From Listeria valentina (GTDB lineage Bacteria > Bacillota > Bacilli > Lactobacillales > Listeriaceae): 64,000 nucleotides of DNA. Both the position numbers and the translations under genes were made by a program. Position 1 is the first letter of the stretch. Every line of letters begins with the position of its first letter. Below are positions 37,619-45,710 of the stretch, piece by piece. The notes beneath the pieces are model-generated. The model had not been told where the DNA came from. It did no database searches and saw nothing but the letters and a program-made list of their open reading frames with translations. The stretch is from the NCBI RefSeq assembly GCF_011800755.1, contig NZ_JAATJW010000003.1:39902-103901 (forward strand). Reading direction: 5' to 3'.

Positions 37619-39370
37619 TTATTCTTTTACTTCAAGTAAGTCATCACCGACTAGTTTCGCTGCTTCGGCTACAAACTGATCTTCTGAATTTGTGTCAGCC
37701 CCGCTCGCGTTTTCCGCAGACGCACCCTCGCCATCCATTTCCTCGCTGCCATTATTATGCAGCTTGATGAAGTTTTCGCGGACATCATGCCACTGATCTT
37801 CTGGGATACCAATAAAATGATAATTAGCCTGCGTCAGCCTTGAAATACTGGTTTCGATCGTCTCAACAAACGAAGCATTTTCCATGGCCATCTGACAGTG
37901 AATCTCATGCTTAAATTTTAACACAAAAGTATCATCCGAAGCAGCTACGGGTTCCGCATCATTTAAAAGCGCCGCCTGCGAAGCAATCAACATAGATAAT
38001 AACTCGCTCCATACACTTCGAATCATCTGTAAATCTTTTTTCTTTGCCACGCCAAGCACATGATTGATCTTGCCCACTGGCGCTTTAAAGCCCTTGCTGC
38101 TATTCATAGCCGCTTTTTTCGGACGGCTCGATTTTTCACTTGAAGAAGTTTCGCTTGCTTTTACGCCATTTTTCTTTAGCTCATCCACTTCACGACGAAG
38201 CGCACTCAGTTCAGTTTGGAGTTTCTGAACTTCTTCATTCGAAATTCTCGCACCGGATTCACCGCTTGAACCACCAGTAATAGAACCTTTTGTTTGCGTA
38301 AGTTGAACCACAGCCACCTCAACATAGATTCCCGGATGATTGGAAAACCGCATTTGTTGTTGCGCCTTGTTAAGCAAATCGACGCACTCGTAAATTCGAA
38401 CAGAATTCGCTTCTGATGCAAGTTCTTGAAAGGCTTCGTCCGCCACAGCTCGCTCAAGTGATTCCTCGAGTTGCGGCGCCTTTTGATAAAGTAAAATATC
38501 TCGGAAGAAAACGAGTAGATCCTCTACCAGCCGAACAGGGTCTTTGCCTTCCGCAAGTAGCGCTGATAAATTTCGGATCGCTTGCTCGGCATCGCATTCC
38601 ATAATACTTTTAACGAGTTCTGTAAGCAAGTTTTGCGAAACAGAACCAGTGATTTCAAGTGCATCTGTTACGCTTACTTCCTCAGAACCATAGGAAATAA
38701 CTTGGTCGAGCAAACTAAGCGCATCCCGCATTCCGCCCTCAGCCGCTCGTGCAATAATGGCAAGTGCTTTTTCATCAAACGGAATTTTTTCTTCGTTTAA
38801 AATATAAGCCATTCGTTCCGTAATATCTTGTGTGGTGATTCGTTTAAAATCAAAACGCTGCACCCGAGAAATGATGGTGAGCGGCAACTTATGAGGTTCT
38901 GTTGTCGCCAATATAAAAATCACATGTTTAGGAGGTTCTTCAAGCGTTTTAAGTAGCGCATTAAAGGCTCCTGTTGAAAGCATGTGCACTTCGTCGATAA
39001 TATATATCTTATACTTAGAAACTGTGGGGGCGTACTTTACTTTTTCGCGAATATCACGAATTTCTTCGACGCCATTGTTACTCGCTGCATCAATTTCGAG
39101 GACATCGGGATTTGAGCCTTCTGTAATCGACTTACACGTTTCGCACTCGTTGCAGGGCTCCCCATTGACCGGGTTTTCACAGTTAATTGCTTTGGCAAAA
39201 ATCTTGGCTGCACTCGTTTTCCCTGTTCCTCGGGGTCCACTGAACAAATAGGCATGCGACGTTTTATTTTGAGTGATTGCATTTTGCAGTGTACGCGTCA
39301 CATGGCTTTGTCCGACAACATCATCAAACGACTGTGGCCGAAACACACGATATAATGCTTGATATGCCAT
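37619..39370 (-). CDS. dnaX: DNA polymerase III subunits gamma/tau
   Basis: DnaX is the clamp-loader ATPase. The 583-residue protein has Walker [13 protein letters not shown] (about 45-56), a four-Cys zinc module ([16 protein letters not shown]), Walker B IIDEVHML, and the sensor-1 segment [14 protein letters not shown]. The N-terminus is well conserved; the C-terminal tau region (from about 370) is low-complexity Ser/Lys/Glu then a helical domain. It is first in the operon, with its own promoter at 39403-39431. Confidence 0.96.
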   Translation of the reverse strand: MAYQALYRVFRPQSFDDVVGQSHVTRTLQNAITQNKTSHAYLFSGPRGTGKTSAAKIFAKAINCENPVNGEPCNECETCKSITEGSNPDVLEIDAASNNGVEEIRDIREKVKYAPTVSKYKIYIIDEVHMLSTGAFNALLKTLEEPPKHVIFILATTEPHKLPLTIISRVQRFDFKRITTQDITERMAYILNEEKIPFDEKALAIIARAAEGGMRDALSLLDQVISYGSEEVSVTDALEITGSVSQNLLTELVKSIMECDAEQAIRNLSALLAEGKDPVRLVEDLLVFFRDILLYQKAPQLEESLERAVADEAFQELASEANSVRIYECVDLLNKAQQQMRFSNHPGIYVEVAVVQLTQTKGSITGGSSGESGARISNEEVQKLQTELSALRREVDELKKNGVKASETSSSEKSSRPKKAAMNSSKGFKAPVGKINHVLGVAKKKDLQMIRSVWSELLSMLIASQAALLNDAEPVAASDDTFVLKFKHEIHCQMAMENASFVETIETSISRLTQANYHFIGIPEDQWHDVRENFIKLHNNGSEEMDGEGASAENASGADTNSEDQFVAEAAKLVGDDLLEVKE

Positions 39371-39402
39371 CTTCCACTCTCCCTCTCGATCTTAGTAGTA
39401 CT

Positions 39403-39431
39403 ATTATAGCTTACTTCCCTTCGTTTGATAA
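39403..39431 (-). promoter_or_regulatory. Candidate dnaX promoter
   Basis: Minus-strand TTATCA (39426-39431) and TATAAT (39403-39408) with 17-bp spacing, about 33 bases before the dnaX ATG. Confidence 0.5.
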
Positions 39432-39453
39432 GGAGAAACTTCTACTAAGTGAC

Positions 39454-39489
39454 AAAAAAGCACGCACTAAATTGACTAGTGAATGCTTT
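39454..39489 (-). terminator. Terminator of the DUF3284 gene
   Basis: The minus strand forms AAGCA-TT-CACTA / TAGTG-CG-TGCTT followed by T5, directly after the DUF3284 stop. Confidence 0.65.
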
Positions 39490-39501
39490 CCCTTTTAAAA
39501 A

Positions 39502-39972
39502 TCAGTTCCCCGGCTTCACTTCTTGCTCTGAAGCTTTCTTTTTCGCTTTACTTTCATTAATCACAGACATTTCAATCGCTTTTAGTAAATTACGAACGCG
39601 TCTTTTCCGAAAGAAACCAAACATAAAGCCTACGATCGCATTATTCATCTTACGCATCGTTTTATCAGCTGCAATTTTTTCGGTATAAGTGGCTTCACAA
39701 GTATTTTCACTTGTTTCCGTAATCGTATAGGTCGTGGTATGTGTATTAGAAAGCGTTTCTGTTGTGAACTGATAGACTTCATCTGGCACAACTTCGCTAA
39801 TGGTTGTTGTCGTTCTCATGCCATTTGACATTGTCCGCTGATAAGAAAAGCCTTGCAGCTGCCGAACTTGTTTCGTTTTTCCCGTCGATTTTTTAATATC
39901 ATAAATAACTGAATTAATAATGGCTGTAAAACACTCTTTTTGGGAAATATAAAGTTTTTGCGAAACCTTCAT
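39502..39972 (-). CDS. DUF3284-family protein
   Basis: The 156-residue protein resembles DUF3284 proteins of Listeria and enterococci (SYQRTMSNGMRTTTTISEV, ATYTEKI). It has a SRPBCC-like alternating-strand pattern, a hydrophobic GFMFGFF segment and a basic C-terminus. Function is unknown. It overlaps the upstream small membrane protein gene by four bases (ATGA), forming a two-gene operon at the start of the accessory block. Confidence 0.75.
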   Translation of the reverse strand: MKVSQKLYISQKECFTAIINSVIYDIKKSTGKTKQVRQLQGFSYQRTMSNGMRTTTTISEVVPDEVYQFTTETLSNTHTTTYTITETSENTCEATYTEKIAADKTMRKMNNAIVGFMFGFFRKRRVRNLLKAIEMSVINESKAKKKASEQEVKPGN

Positions 39973-40160
39973 TTTTTATCCCCTCCTTGCCCTTTTTTGT
40001 TTTTAAGACCTTTAAAAACATATATCGCTCCGATCACAACAATGACAAGCCCTGTAACCATCATCGGCATGCTTGCTGCACCGTTTTTTCCAAAAGAAGG
40101 ACTAAACATGACGATCATCAGTCCGATACAAACTACAAACAGACTATTTGCTAATTTCAT
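39969..40160 (-). CDS. Small two-helix membrane protein
   Basis: The 63-residue protein has two hydrophobic helices (about 5-22 and 31-50) separated by SFGKNGAASM, and a Lys/Gly-rich tail (KNKKGQGGDKK). No family is recognised. Translational coupling (ATGA overlap) with the DUF3284 gene suggests they work together. Confidence 0.65.
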   Translation of the reverse strand: MKLANSLFVVCIGLMIVMFSPSFGKNGAASMPMMVTGLVIVVIGAIYVFKGLKNKKGQGGDKK

Positions 40161-40468
40161 CCAACAATCCCTACCGTTTCTTGAAAAGTTTCTGAAGATT
40201 TTTCGGATACCTGACTTTTACTTACGAGATTGTGGCTTAAAAGTCATCACAAAAAACTTTTATAAAAAATCTTCTCTTTTCTTATTTTAACGTTAAGCCT
40301 ATCACCTTGCAATATCAAATCCAGCAGATGAATATACCTTTACTGATTTAAAATGCAATTTTCATGCCAAGTATTCTGCAGAAAAGTCGTGTACAAGCCC
40401 TAGATAGAGCTTTTATTTTACACACGCAAAATGATAAGTGTGTATCCCGCTACACGAACTGGTGATTG
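40161..40468. other. Intergenic region with divergent promoters
   Basis: No ORF is supported. It separates the leftward small-membrane-protein gene from the rightward 53-residue gene, and contains a CGTGTA...TACACACG imperfect inverted repeat near 40390-40426. Confidence 0.4.
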
Positions 40469-40477
40469 TGCTATAAT
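40469..40477 (+). promoter_or_regulatory. Extended -10 promoter of the 53-residue gene
   Basis: TGCTATAAT is a perfect extended -10. It lies 24 bases before the TTG start at 40502. Confidence 0.55.
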
Positions 40478-40501
40478 ACAAGTAGAATTGAGGTGATTCA
40501 A

Positions 40502-40660
40502 TTGGCATTAAAGTCTGATATGCCAGAGGAAAGCAGAAACAGCAAAGTAATCAAACGTGATACTTTTTCGATCGTCTTTCCAGATGATCCAAAGCCTGAT
40601 CAAACTGCTAAATCCGAAGCAAAAAAATCTACTGAATCGAAAAATTCCGAAACGAAATAA
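40502..40660 (+). CDS. Orphan 52-residue charged protein
   Basis: TTG 40502 follows GAGGTGATTCAA and encodes a hydrophilic product of 52 residues with the central segment KVIKRDTFSIVFPDDPKPD and a Lys/Ser/Glu-rich tail. A good extended -10 promoter, a proper ribosome-binding site and a strong terminator flank it, so it is a self-contained unit. I do not recognise a family. The FSIVFPDDP core is the only part that looks structured. Confidence 0.6.
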   Translation: MALKSDMPEESRNSKVIKRDTFSIVFPDDPKPDQTAKSEAKKSTESKNSETK

Positions 40661-40670
40661 ACAAATTAAA

Positions 40671-40716
40671 GTAGAAATCGAGAAAAGCTGCGCTTTTCTT
40701 GATTTCTACTTTTTTG
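40671..40716 (+). terminator. Terminator of the orphan small gene
   Basis: GTAGAAATCGAGAAAAGC pairs with GCTTTTCTTGATTTCTAC around TGC, followed by T6. Confidence 0.9.
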
Positions 40717-40764
40717 AACTGGGATGGTTACAAATTTGACCAACCTTGCTTTTTTGCTTCTTGC

Positions 40765-41331
40765 TCAAGAAGGTAGTTTTTTCTCTTCTGCCATGTATTT
40801 ATAAACGGTATTTCCGCTTACTTCACATCGACGTGCAATTTCGATAACAGAATGGCCTTGTTTGCTTAGCTTCTGAATTTCTCGAACCAGTTTCGGTGAA
40901 ATATTGGGCCGACCTAGTGTTTTTCCTCTCCTTTTCGCAGAAGCAATCCCTGCGCGCGTTCTTTCACGAATCATTTCCACTTCCATTTCAGAAATCGCAG
41001 CGATAATGGTAAAGTAAAAGCGGCCAAGCGGCGTGTCTGTATTCAAATTTTCCTGCAAGCTAACTAATGTCACTTGTTTTTCTTGGAGTTTTGAAGATAA
41101 GGTGATTAACTGCTTGGTTGTGCGCGCTAACCGGTCAAGCTTCCAGATGACAAGCGTATCGCCTGGCTTAATGCGTCTCATCAAATTACTTAGTGCTTTC
41201 CTTTTTTCTTTTCTTCCAGATTCTTTCTCAACAACAACGACATCACAGCCATACTTCTTTAAAGCATCCTCTTGCAAAAAAACTTTTTGTTCATCTGTTG
41301 ATACTCTAACGTAACCATATATTGTGCCCAA
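40765..41331 (-). CDS. Serine recombinase (resolvase/invertase family)
   Basis: The 188-residue protein has the catalytic Ser in YGYVRVSTDEQ (S11), the conserved GDTLVIWKLDRLAR segment, the GRFYFTIIAAISEMEVEMIRERT long helix (core EMEVEMIRERT), and a C-terminal helix-turn-helix (ARRCEVSGNTVYKYM). Length and layout match Hin/Pin-type DNA invertases and small resolvases. TTG 41331 follows AAGGAGG. It is not next to transposase genes. A 12-bp inverted repeat bounding a promoter lies 144 bp upstream, so inversion is a plausible role. Confidence 0.9.
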   Translation of the reverse strand: MGTIYGYVRVSTDEQKVFLQEDALKKYGCDVVVVEKESGRKEKRKALSNLMRRIKPGDTLVIWKLDRLARTTKQLITLSSKLQEKQVTLVSLQENLNTDTPLGRFYFTIIAAISEMEVEMIRERTRAGIASAKRRGKTLGRPNISPKLVREIQKLSKQGHSVIEIARRCEVSGNTVYKYMAEEKKLPS

Positions 41332-41474
41332 AATAATTCCTCCTTACAAAGTCCACCTCTTAAGTATATAAATATGACGAATTTGTGACAACTACCTTTG
41401 GAAACATTTCTTTTTTTCTTCTAGAAAGATTTACTTTCAAATTTTTTTTCGGTAAAGTTTAGTTGTTGTTTTAA

Positions 41475-41597
41475 TGAGCGTTTTTTACATAATCAATATA
41501 GAAGCAATGAGACAAATAAAAAAAGATTCTCACCTAGAGGAATTAGACTTTTTAAAATCAATAGATCTAAAATATGTCGAAGATCAAAAAACGCTCA
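41475..41597. repeat. 12-bp perfect inverted repeats bounding a putative promoter
   Basis: TGAGCGTTTTTT (41475-41486) and AAAAAACGCTCA (41586-41597) are perfect inverted copies 99 bp apart. They lie between the divergent serine recombinase and Crp/Fnr-like genes. The enclosed DNA contains a candidate promoter, so this is a possible invertible switch. Confidence 0.5.
41544..41573 (+). promoter_or_regulatory. Candidate promoter inside the inverted-repeat segment
   Basis: TAGACT (41544-41549) and TAAAAT (41568-41573) with 18-bp spacing, pointing at the Crp/Fnr-like gene. If the segment flipped, it would point at the recombinase gene. Confidence 0.35.
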
Positions 41598-41638
41598 ATT
41601 TCTGAACAATAAGGCTAAAAAGAAAGGAAGCGCTTAGA

Positions 41639-42358
41639 ATGCTTTTAAATACTTTGCTTACTCAGCAAGATTGGTATAAACCTTTTTGGAAGATACTTTA
41701 CTTCCATGCCAATGATGTTTGCTATAGTACTGTTCATTCTTCTACCGATCAAGTTTTAGTCGTAAAAGAAGGAGAGCTCCTTGTACAAGTTCAAAACGGT
41801 ACAGGCGAAATGATTAGCACGGCCCTTTTAAACGAAGGAAATGTCCTTAATATCGAGTCGCTGATTGAAAGTCCAGCAGATGGGAAACCGGAATATTGTC
41901 TCCCGTATCAAGTAGTTGCTCTTAACGATACTGAAATTATTCAAATTAATAAAGAGTTTCTCTTATCACACTTACACCTCGATCCGCATAACTACCATCG
42001 CACGTTTGAAAAAATCATTACGCAGTTTATCGCGACTTCCTTTGCCACACGAATTGCTGATAGATCCTCAGATATTAAGGTAGCGTGGACTTTATTTCAG
42101 ATAGCAGGAAAAGCGGGGAAAGCCTTAGAAAATGAGTCGTCCATTCTTTTGCCAAGCTATGTCACACCTAAATTAATTGCACAGATGGCACAAGTAAAAG
42201 AAACTAAGGTCAACTCCGTTCTGCAAACACTTCACCTTACAGGGGTATTCGCACAACTCAAACCATTAATTTTAAATTTCCAGCAGTTGCAAAATTTTTT
42301 AGAAGACAAACTCCCTTTCAAAACAAGTGAAGCAATGAAGCCATTTTCAATTTTTTAG
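41639..42358 (+). CDS. Crp/Fnr-family regulator (PrfA-like group)
   Basis: The 239-residue protein has an N-terminal cyclic-nucleotide-binding-like beta-roll (about 20-115, VVKEGELLVQVQNG), a long dimerisation helix and a degenerate C-terminal winged helix (about 170-225, SYVTPKLIAQMAQVKETKVNSVLQTL). Listeria genomes carry many such PrfA-related paralogues. AAGGAAG precedes ATG 41639. Target genes are unknown; the neighbouring beta-lactamase and polysaccharide genes are candidates only by proximity. Confidence 0.8.
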   Translation: MLLNTLLTQQDWYKPFWKILYFHANDVCYSTVHSSTDQVLVVKEGELLVQVQNGTGEMISTALLNEGNVLNIESLIESPADGKPEYCLPYQVVALNDTEIIQINKEFLLSHLHLDPHNYHRTFEKIITQFIATSFATRIADRSSDIKVAWTLFQIAGKAGKALENESSILLPSYVTPKLIAQMAQVKETKVNSVLQTLHLTGVFAQLKPLILNFQQLQNFLEDKLPFKTSEAMKPFSIF

Positions 42359-42420
42359 GCTCATTAGGTTCAAAATCATCAAATTTACCGTTGTGCAGTA
42401 ACTTCTCTTTCTTGCAAAAA

Positions 42421-42480
42421 AAAAACAGAAACTAAGGAACAAATCCGCTCAAAAAAGCGCTTGCCTTAGTCTCTGTTTTT
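42421..42480. terminator. Bidirectional terminator between the Crp-like gene and the beta-lactamase gene
   Basis: AACAGAAACTAAGG pairs with CCTTAGTCTCTGTT (one mismatch), flanked by A and T runs. Confidence 0.75.
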
Positions 42481-42485
42481 TAGTT

Positions 42486-43403
42486 TTATAGTTCAAATTC
42501 TTCGCTTAGCACTTTGGCTACGTCCGCAATCAGCTGATCGTTATATTGCGCATCTTCCTGATCCATTTTGGAGAAGACCGTCCAGACAAACGGGGCTTTC
42601 TTGCTGTTTTCTTTAAAAATAATCGCTATGTCGTTTCGCGTTCCATAAGATCCCGCACCCGTCTTGTCGCCTACAATATAGCCTTCAGGAACACCCGCTC
42701 GAATGAGTTTATCTCCTGTTGTATTATCAACTAAAGTTTGCTTGAAATAACTTAACGCTTGTGGATTCAAGTATTCAGGATCCGTTAAACGCTGTAAATC
42801 CATTCCAAACGCTTCAGGGGTCGTTGTATCGCGTAAATCCCCTGGAACCGCTGAATTTAAATCCGTCTCATAGCGAGAGGCAATCGTCGTATTATCCCCA
42901 ATTTTTCTTAATGCCTTTTGAAACTTCTTCGTGCCACCAATTTCATCAAATAATAGATTTCCCGCCGTATTATCACTATATGCCACCGCCGCATGAATAA
43001 TTTCTTTGAGCGTCATTCCCTTATCCACAAATTTTTCTGTAATCGGTGAATAATCGACTAAATCCTCTTTTGAAAATAAGATTGTTTTTTGCAGCTCTTC
43101 TTCCGTACGATTTTTCAAAAGTAAACCACTAATAATCGCTTTATACGTTGACGTATAAGCAAACCTTTCTTGCGCATTATATTTGATCTTTTCGTTACCG
43201 TTCGTCGCATATACACCCAGTTTTGCGTGATATTTATTTTCTAGAACCTCCAGTTTTTCGTTCACCGAATTTATTTGCGGAGTCGCTTCCGCTTTTAGTT
43301 CCTTCTTTGAACTCCGATTTTCGCTAATTCCCCAAGCTGCAATACTGGATACCAAGACACTTAAAACCAAAAAGCCCCATCCCATAAACGTTTTTCGCTT
43401 CAT
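42486..43403 (-). CDS. Class A beta-lactamase
   Basis: All four class A signatures are intact in the 305-residue product: STYK (S85-K88), SDN (143-145), ExxLN with general-base Glu (E179, ETDLN) and KTG (247-249). Residues 8-27 are a signal peptide or membrane anchor without a lipobox Cys. ATG 43403 follows GGGGGAA; ATG 43421 lacks a ribosome-binding site. The enzyme should hydrolyse beta-lactams outside the membrane. No blaI/blaR pair is nearby. A 14-bp palindrome lies near its promoter. The substrate range cannot be read from sequence. Confidence 0.93.
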   Translation of the reverse strand: MKRKTFMGWGFLVLSVLVSSIAAWGISENRSSKKELKAEATPQINSVNEKLEVLENKYHAKLGVYATNGNEKIKYNAQERFAYTSTYKAIISGLLLKNRTEEELQKTILFSKEDLVDYSPITEKFVDKGMTLKEIIHAAVAYSDNTAGNLLFDEIGGTKKFQKALRKIGDNTTIASRYETDLNSAVPGDLRDTTTPEAFGMDLQRLTDPEYLNPQALSYFKQTLVDNTTGDKLIRAGVPEGYIVGDKTGAGSYGTRNDIAIIFKENSKKAPFVWTVFSKMDQEDAQYNDQLIADVAKVLSEEFEL

Positions 43404-43437
43404 AAAAACCATTTCCCCCATTCAATTGATAAACTCC

Positions 43438-43479
43438 ATTATACATAGCAAACACTAAGAAATTCTTAAGGATCCTTAA
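43438..43479 (-). promoter_or_regulatory. Candidate bla promoter with a 14-bp palindrome at the -35 position
   Basis: Minus-strand TATAAT lies at 43438-43443. The -35 is poor, but the perfect palindrome TTAAGGATCCTTAA (43466-43479) sits just upstream, as expected for an activator or repressor site. Confidence 0.35.
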
Positions 43480-43590
43480 AAATTCTATTTACTCTTTATT
43501 CTTCTATTGTTTACCCTAGATGTTTTTCATAAAACTTAGCGGGAATACTAGTATTAATCATGAAAATCTATATTTGAGGAGGGGTTATCC

Positions 43591-43824
43591 TTGGAAAACG
43601 AATCTAAAAAAATATCCATCAAGCTGATTATCAATATCATACTTATTGTACTAATCATCTTATTTATGGTTTTTAACCGCCAACACGTGACCGTCCACTT
43701 TTTATTTGGACAAATGTCTATTCCATTATTCATGGTCATTGCTATTTCCGCCATTTTGGGATGGCTAGCAGGTTTTATTATCCCCAAAATCCGTTCAAAG
43801 TCTAAAGAAAAGGGTGACCAGTAA
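43591..43824 (+). CDS. LapA/DUF1049-family small membrane protein
   Basis: The 77-residue protein has two hydrophobic helices (about 10-30 and 41-63) and the family-like FNRQHVTVHFLFGQMSIPL connecting segment, with a basic C-terminus. TTG 43591 follows GGAGGGG. It is first in a three-gene operon with a PgaD-like protein and a PgaC-like glycosyltransferase, overlapping the next gene by one base, so it may help membrane assembly of the synthase. The role is inferred. Confidence 0.7.
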   Translation: MENESKKISIKLIINIILIVLIILFMVFNRQHVTVHFLFGQMSIPLFMVIAISAILGWLAGFIIPKIRSKSKEKGDQ

Positions 43825-44333
43825 TGAAAACCACTCAAAAGAACAAATCCATTCGGAAAAAAATGATTACCGATTCTTATTTTGAGAAGGGACACTGGGG
43901 ATTGAAGATTCGTCAAACGCTTATTGTTCTTCTTGCTTGGCTGCTAGTTTTTCTGCCATTTGCTCTCATTTTGTTTCCCATTCTTTTTCGCCAAAATGAA
44001 GTCATCGTTTATAATGCTTTCGATTCCGCCCTTCGCATTTTTGACTTTCTAAAACACTATTATTTAGTTGCTATTTTATTAATCATTGGTTTATTTATCC
44101 TGTTAACTATTTGGAACAATCACCAAACCAAACACCAATTGCAAAGAAAAGTCATGCATGATGAAAATCAATTGGCTAAGAGAAAACAGGCGCTAAATAC
44201 TTTCTATAACAAACGATTTGGTCCAGAAGAATTTCGTAAATCTGTTCGTACTTATACAGTTTCTGAAGATCAAAATCTTGATGATGACAGCATCCAAAAA
44301 CTTTATCAAGAAAACGAGGTTCCGTTAAAATGA
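43824..44333 (+). CDS. PgaD-like membrane protein
   Basis: The 169-residue protein has two membrane helices (about 30-55 and 75-96), then a charged cytoplasmic tail with a possible coiled coil (about 100-130). Topology and position next to a processive GT2 enzyme fit PgaD/IcaD, the accessory subunit of poly-N-acetylglucosamine synthase. Sequence identity to PgaD is not obvious by eye. It overlaps the glycosyltransferase start by four bases. Confidence 0.6.
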   Translation: MKTTQKNKSIRKKMITDSYFEKGHWGLKIRQTLIVLLAWLLVFLPFALILFPILFRQNEVIVYNAFDSALRIFDFLKHYYLVAILLIIGLFILLTIWNNHQTKHQLQRKVMHDENQLAKRKQALNTFYNKRFGPEEFRKSVRTYTVSEDQNLDDDSIQKLYQENEVPLK

Positions 44334-45640
44334 AAATAATAAATACCGGATTTCCAATACTAGATTTCCTTTTAACCGTTTTATTTGTCATTTTACTAAC
44401 TTATCCTGTATTAGGTGGGATTGCTTGGATCACAGGCGTTATCTGCTATAATTTTTTATTCCGTCATAAACAAGAAGAATGGATTCCCATACCAACTGAA
44501 ATAGAACCATTTATTACGATCATGGTTCCCGTGCACAATGAAGAGATTATTATTCAAGATACACTTAGTTATCTTTTAACACAATTAGATTATCAACACT
44601 ACGAAGTACTTGTCATGGACGATGGTTCAACTGACTCTACACCTGAAATTCTTGCAAGATTGGCAAAAGAGCATCATAAACTTCGCGTCATTCGCATTGA
44701 AAAAAACAAAGGAAAAGCACACGCTTTTAACGTTGGTGTTGGTTTTGCTAAAGGAGATTTAATTTTAAGCAATGACGCAGATATCGTACCCGAACCCGGT
44801 GCTTTACAAAAATACGTAAATTACTTTATTCGACAAGAAAGCCGTAATATTTCAGCCGTCACTTCTAACGCCATCGTGCAAAACCGTTCAACATTAGTCG
44901 GAAAATCGCAAACAGTTGAATTTTCAAGCATTGTAGGTATTATCAAACGTACTCAAACAGGTGTATTTGGAGTTATTTATGCGTATAGTGGTGCAAATAC
45001 CATTTACAGGAAAGAAGCATTGATTGATATAGGATTGTTTCGACAAGATCGAGCGACAGAAGATATCAGCATTGCTTGGGATCATCAATTAGTGGGCTGG
45101 CACTCTCTTTTTGCCGAAGATATCATGTTCTTCATGGAAGTTCCAGAAACCATTAAGTCCCTTTATACGCAACGCAAGCGCTGGGCAAAAGGCGGCATCG
45201 AAGTTTGGCTGGCCAATTTCAAAAAGGTTTTTTTCCACCCCTTCAAAAATATTGGTCGAACTAGTATTTTTATTGATCAAACGCTTAGCATTATCTGGAC
45301 GTTTTTCTTTTGGTTGTCGTCACTCACATTTGCCTTTACTTTTGGATACCTACTCTTCACACAGCAATATCAAACTACCTTACATATGCTTGTCCTTTCA
45401 GGTATTTTCGTTTGTTTTGAAATAACGGCTGGTCTTTTACAAATTTTTGCGGCTTTACTGATTGATACAAAGGGGCGCAAGCTAAAATATTTTCTTTTTT
45501 CCCCGCTTTATTTATTGTTTTACTGGATGCTCAGCGCCGCAACAATTGTAACAACTTTCATTCCTGCCGTGAAAACTATCCTTGGTCACGGAACGGGCGT
45601 CTGGAAAAGCCCTGAACGACGCCACCAAAAGAAAAGCTAG
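44330..45640 (+). CDS. Processive family 2 glycosyltransferase (PgaC/IcaA-like)
   Basis: The 436-residue membrane enzyme has one N-terminal helix (about 12-42), a GT2 catalytic domain with DDGSTDS (97-103), the metal-binding DAD (149-151), the base motif TED (243-245) and QRKRW (281-285), then about four C-terminal helices forming the export channel. These are the hallmarks of processive beta-glycan synthases such as PgaC, IcaA and hyaluronan synthase. With the preceding two genes it probably makes a poly-N-acetylglucosamine-like exopolysaccharide. No PgaB/IcaB deacetylase is present in the window. Confidence 0.88.
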   Translation: MKIINTGFPILDFLLTVLFVILLTYPVLGGIAWITGVICYNFLFRHKQEEWIPIPTEIEPFITIMVPVHNEEIIIQDTLSYLLTQLDYQHYEVLVMDDGSTDSTPEILARLAKEHHKLRVIRIEKNKGKAHAFNVGVGFAKGDLILSNDADIVPEPGALQKYVNYFIRQESRNISAVTSNAIVQNRSTLVGKSQTVEFSSIVGIIKRTQTGVFGVIYAYSGANTIYRKEALIDIGLFRQDRATEDISIAWDHQLVGWHSLFAEDIMFFMEVPETIKSLYTQRKRWAKGGIEVWLANFKKVFFHPFKNIGRTSIFIDQTLSIIWTFFFWLSSLTFAFTFGYLLFTQQYQTTLHMLVLSGIFVCFEITAGLLQIFAALLIDTKGRKLKYFLFSPLYLLFYWMLSAATIVTTFIPAVKTILGHGTGVWKSPERRHQKKS

Positions 45641-45646
45641 CACCAA

Positions 45647-45706
45647 AAAAAAGCAGAGATTCCCGTAAAGCCGCATAATAAGGCTTTACGGGAATCTCTG
45701 CTTTTT
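45647..45706. terminator. Strong bidirectional terminator after the polysaccharide operon
   Basis: GCAGAGATTCCCGTAAAGCC pairs perfectly with GGCTTTACGGGAATCTCTGC, flanked by A8 and T5. Confidence 0.92.
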
Positions 45707-45710
45707 CTGT

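Noticed and set aside
41628..41641. AAGCGCTT-containing cre-like sequence at the Crp/Fnr-like start
   Set aside because: Two consensus mismatches, and it overlaps the ribosome-binding site, which explains the purine-rich half.
43554..43916. Leftward ORF opposite the LapA-like gene
   Set aside because: No ribosome-binding site and fully antisense to the real three-gene operon.
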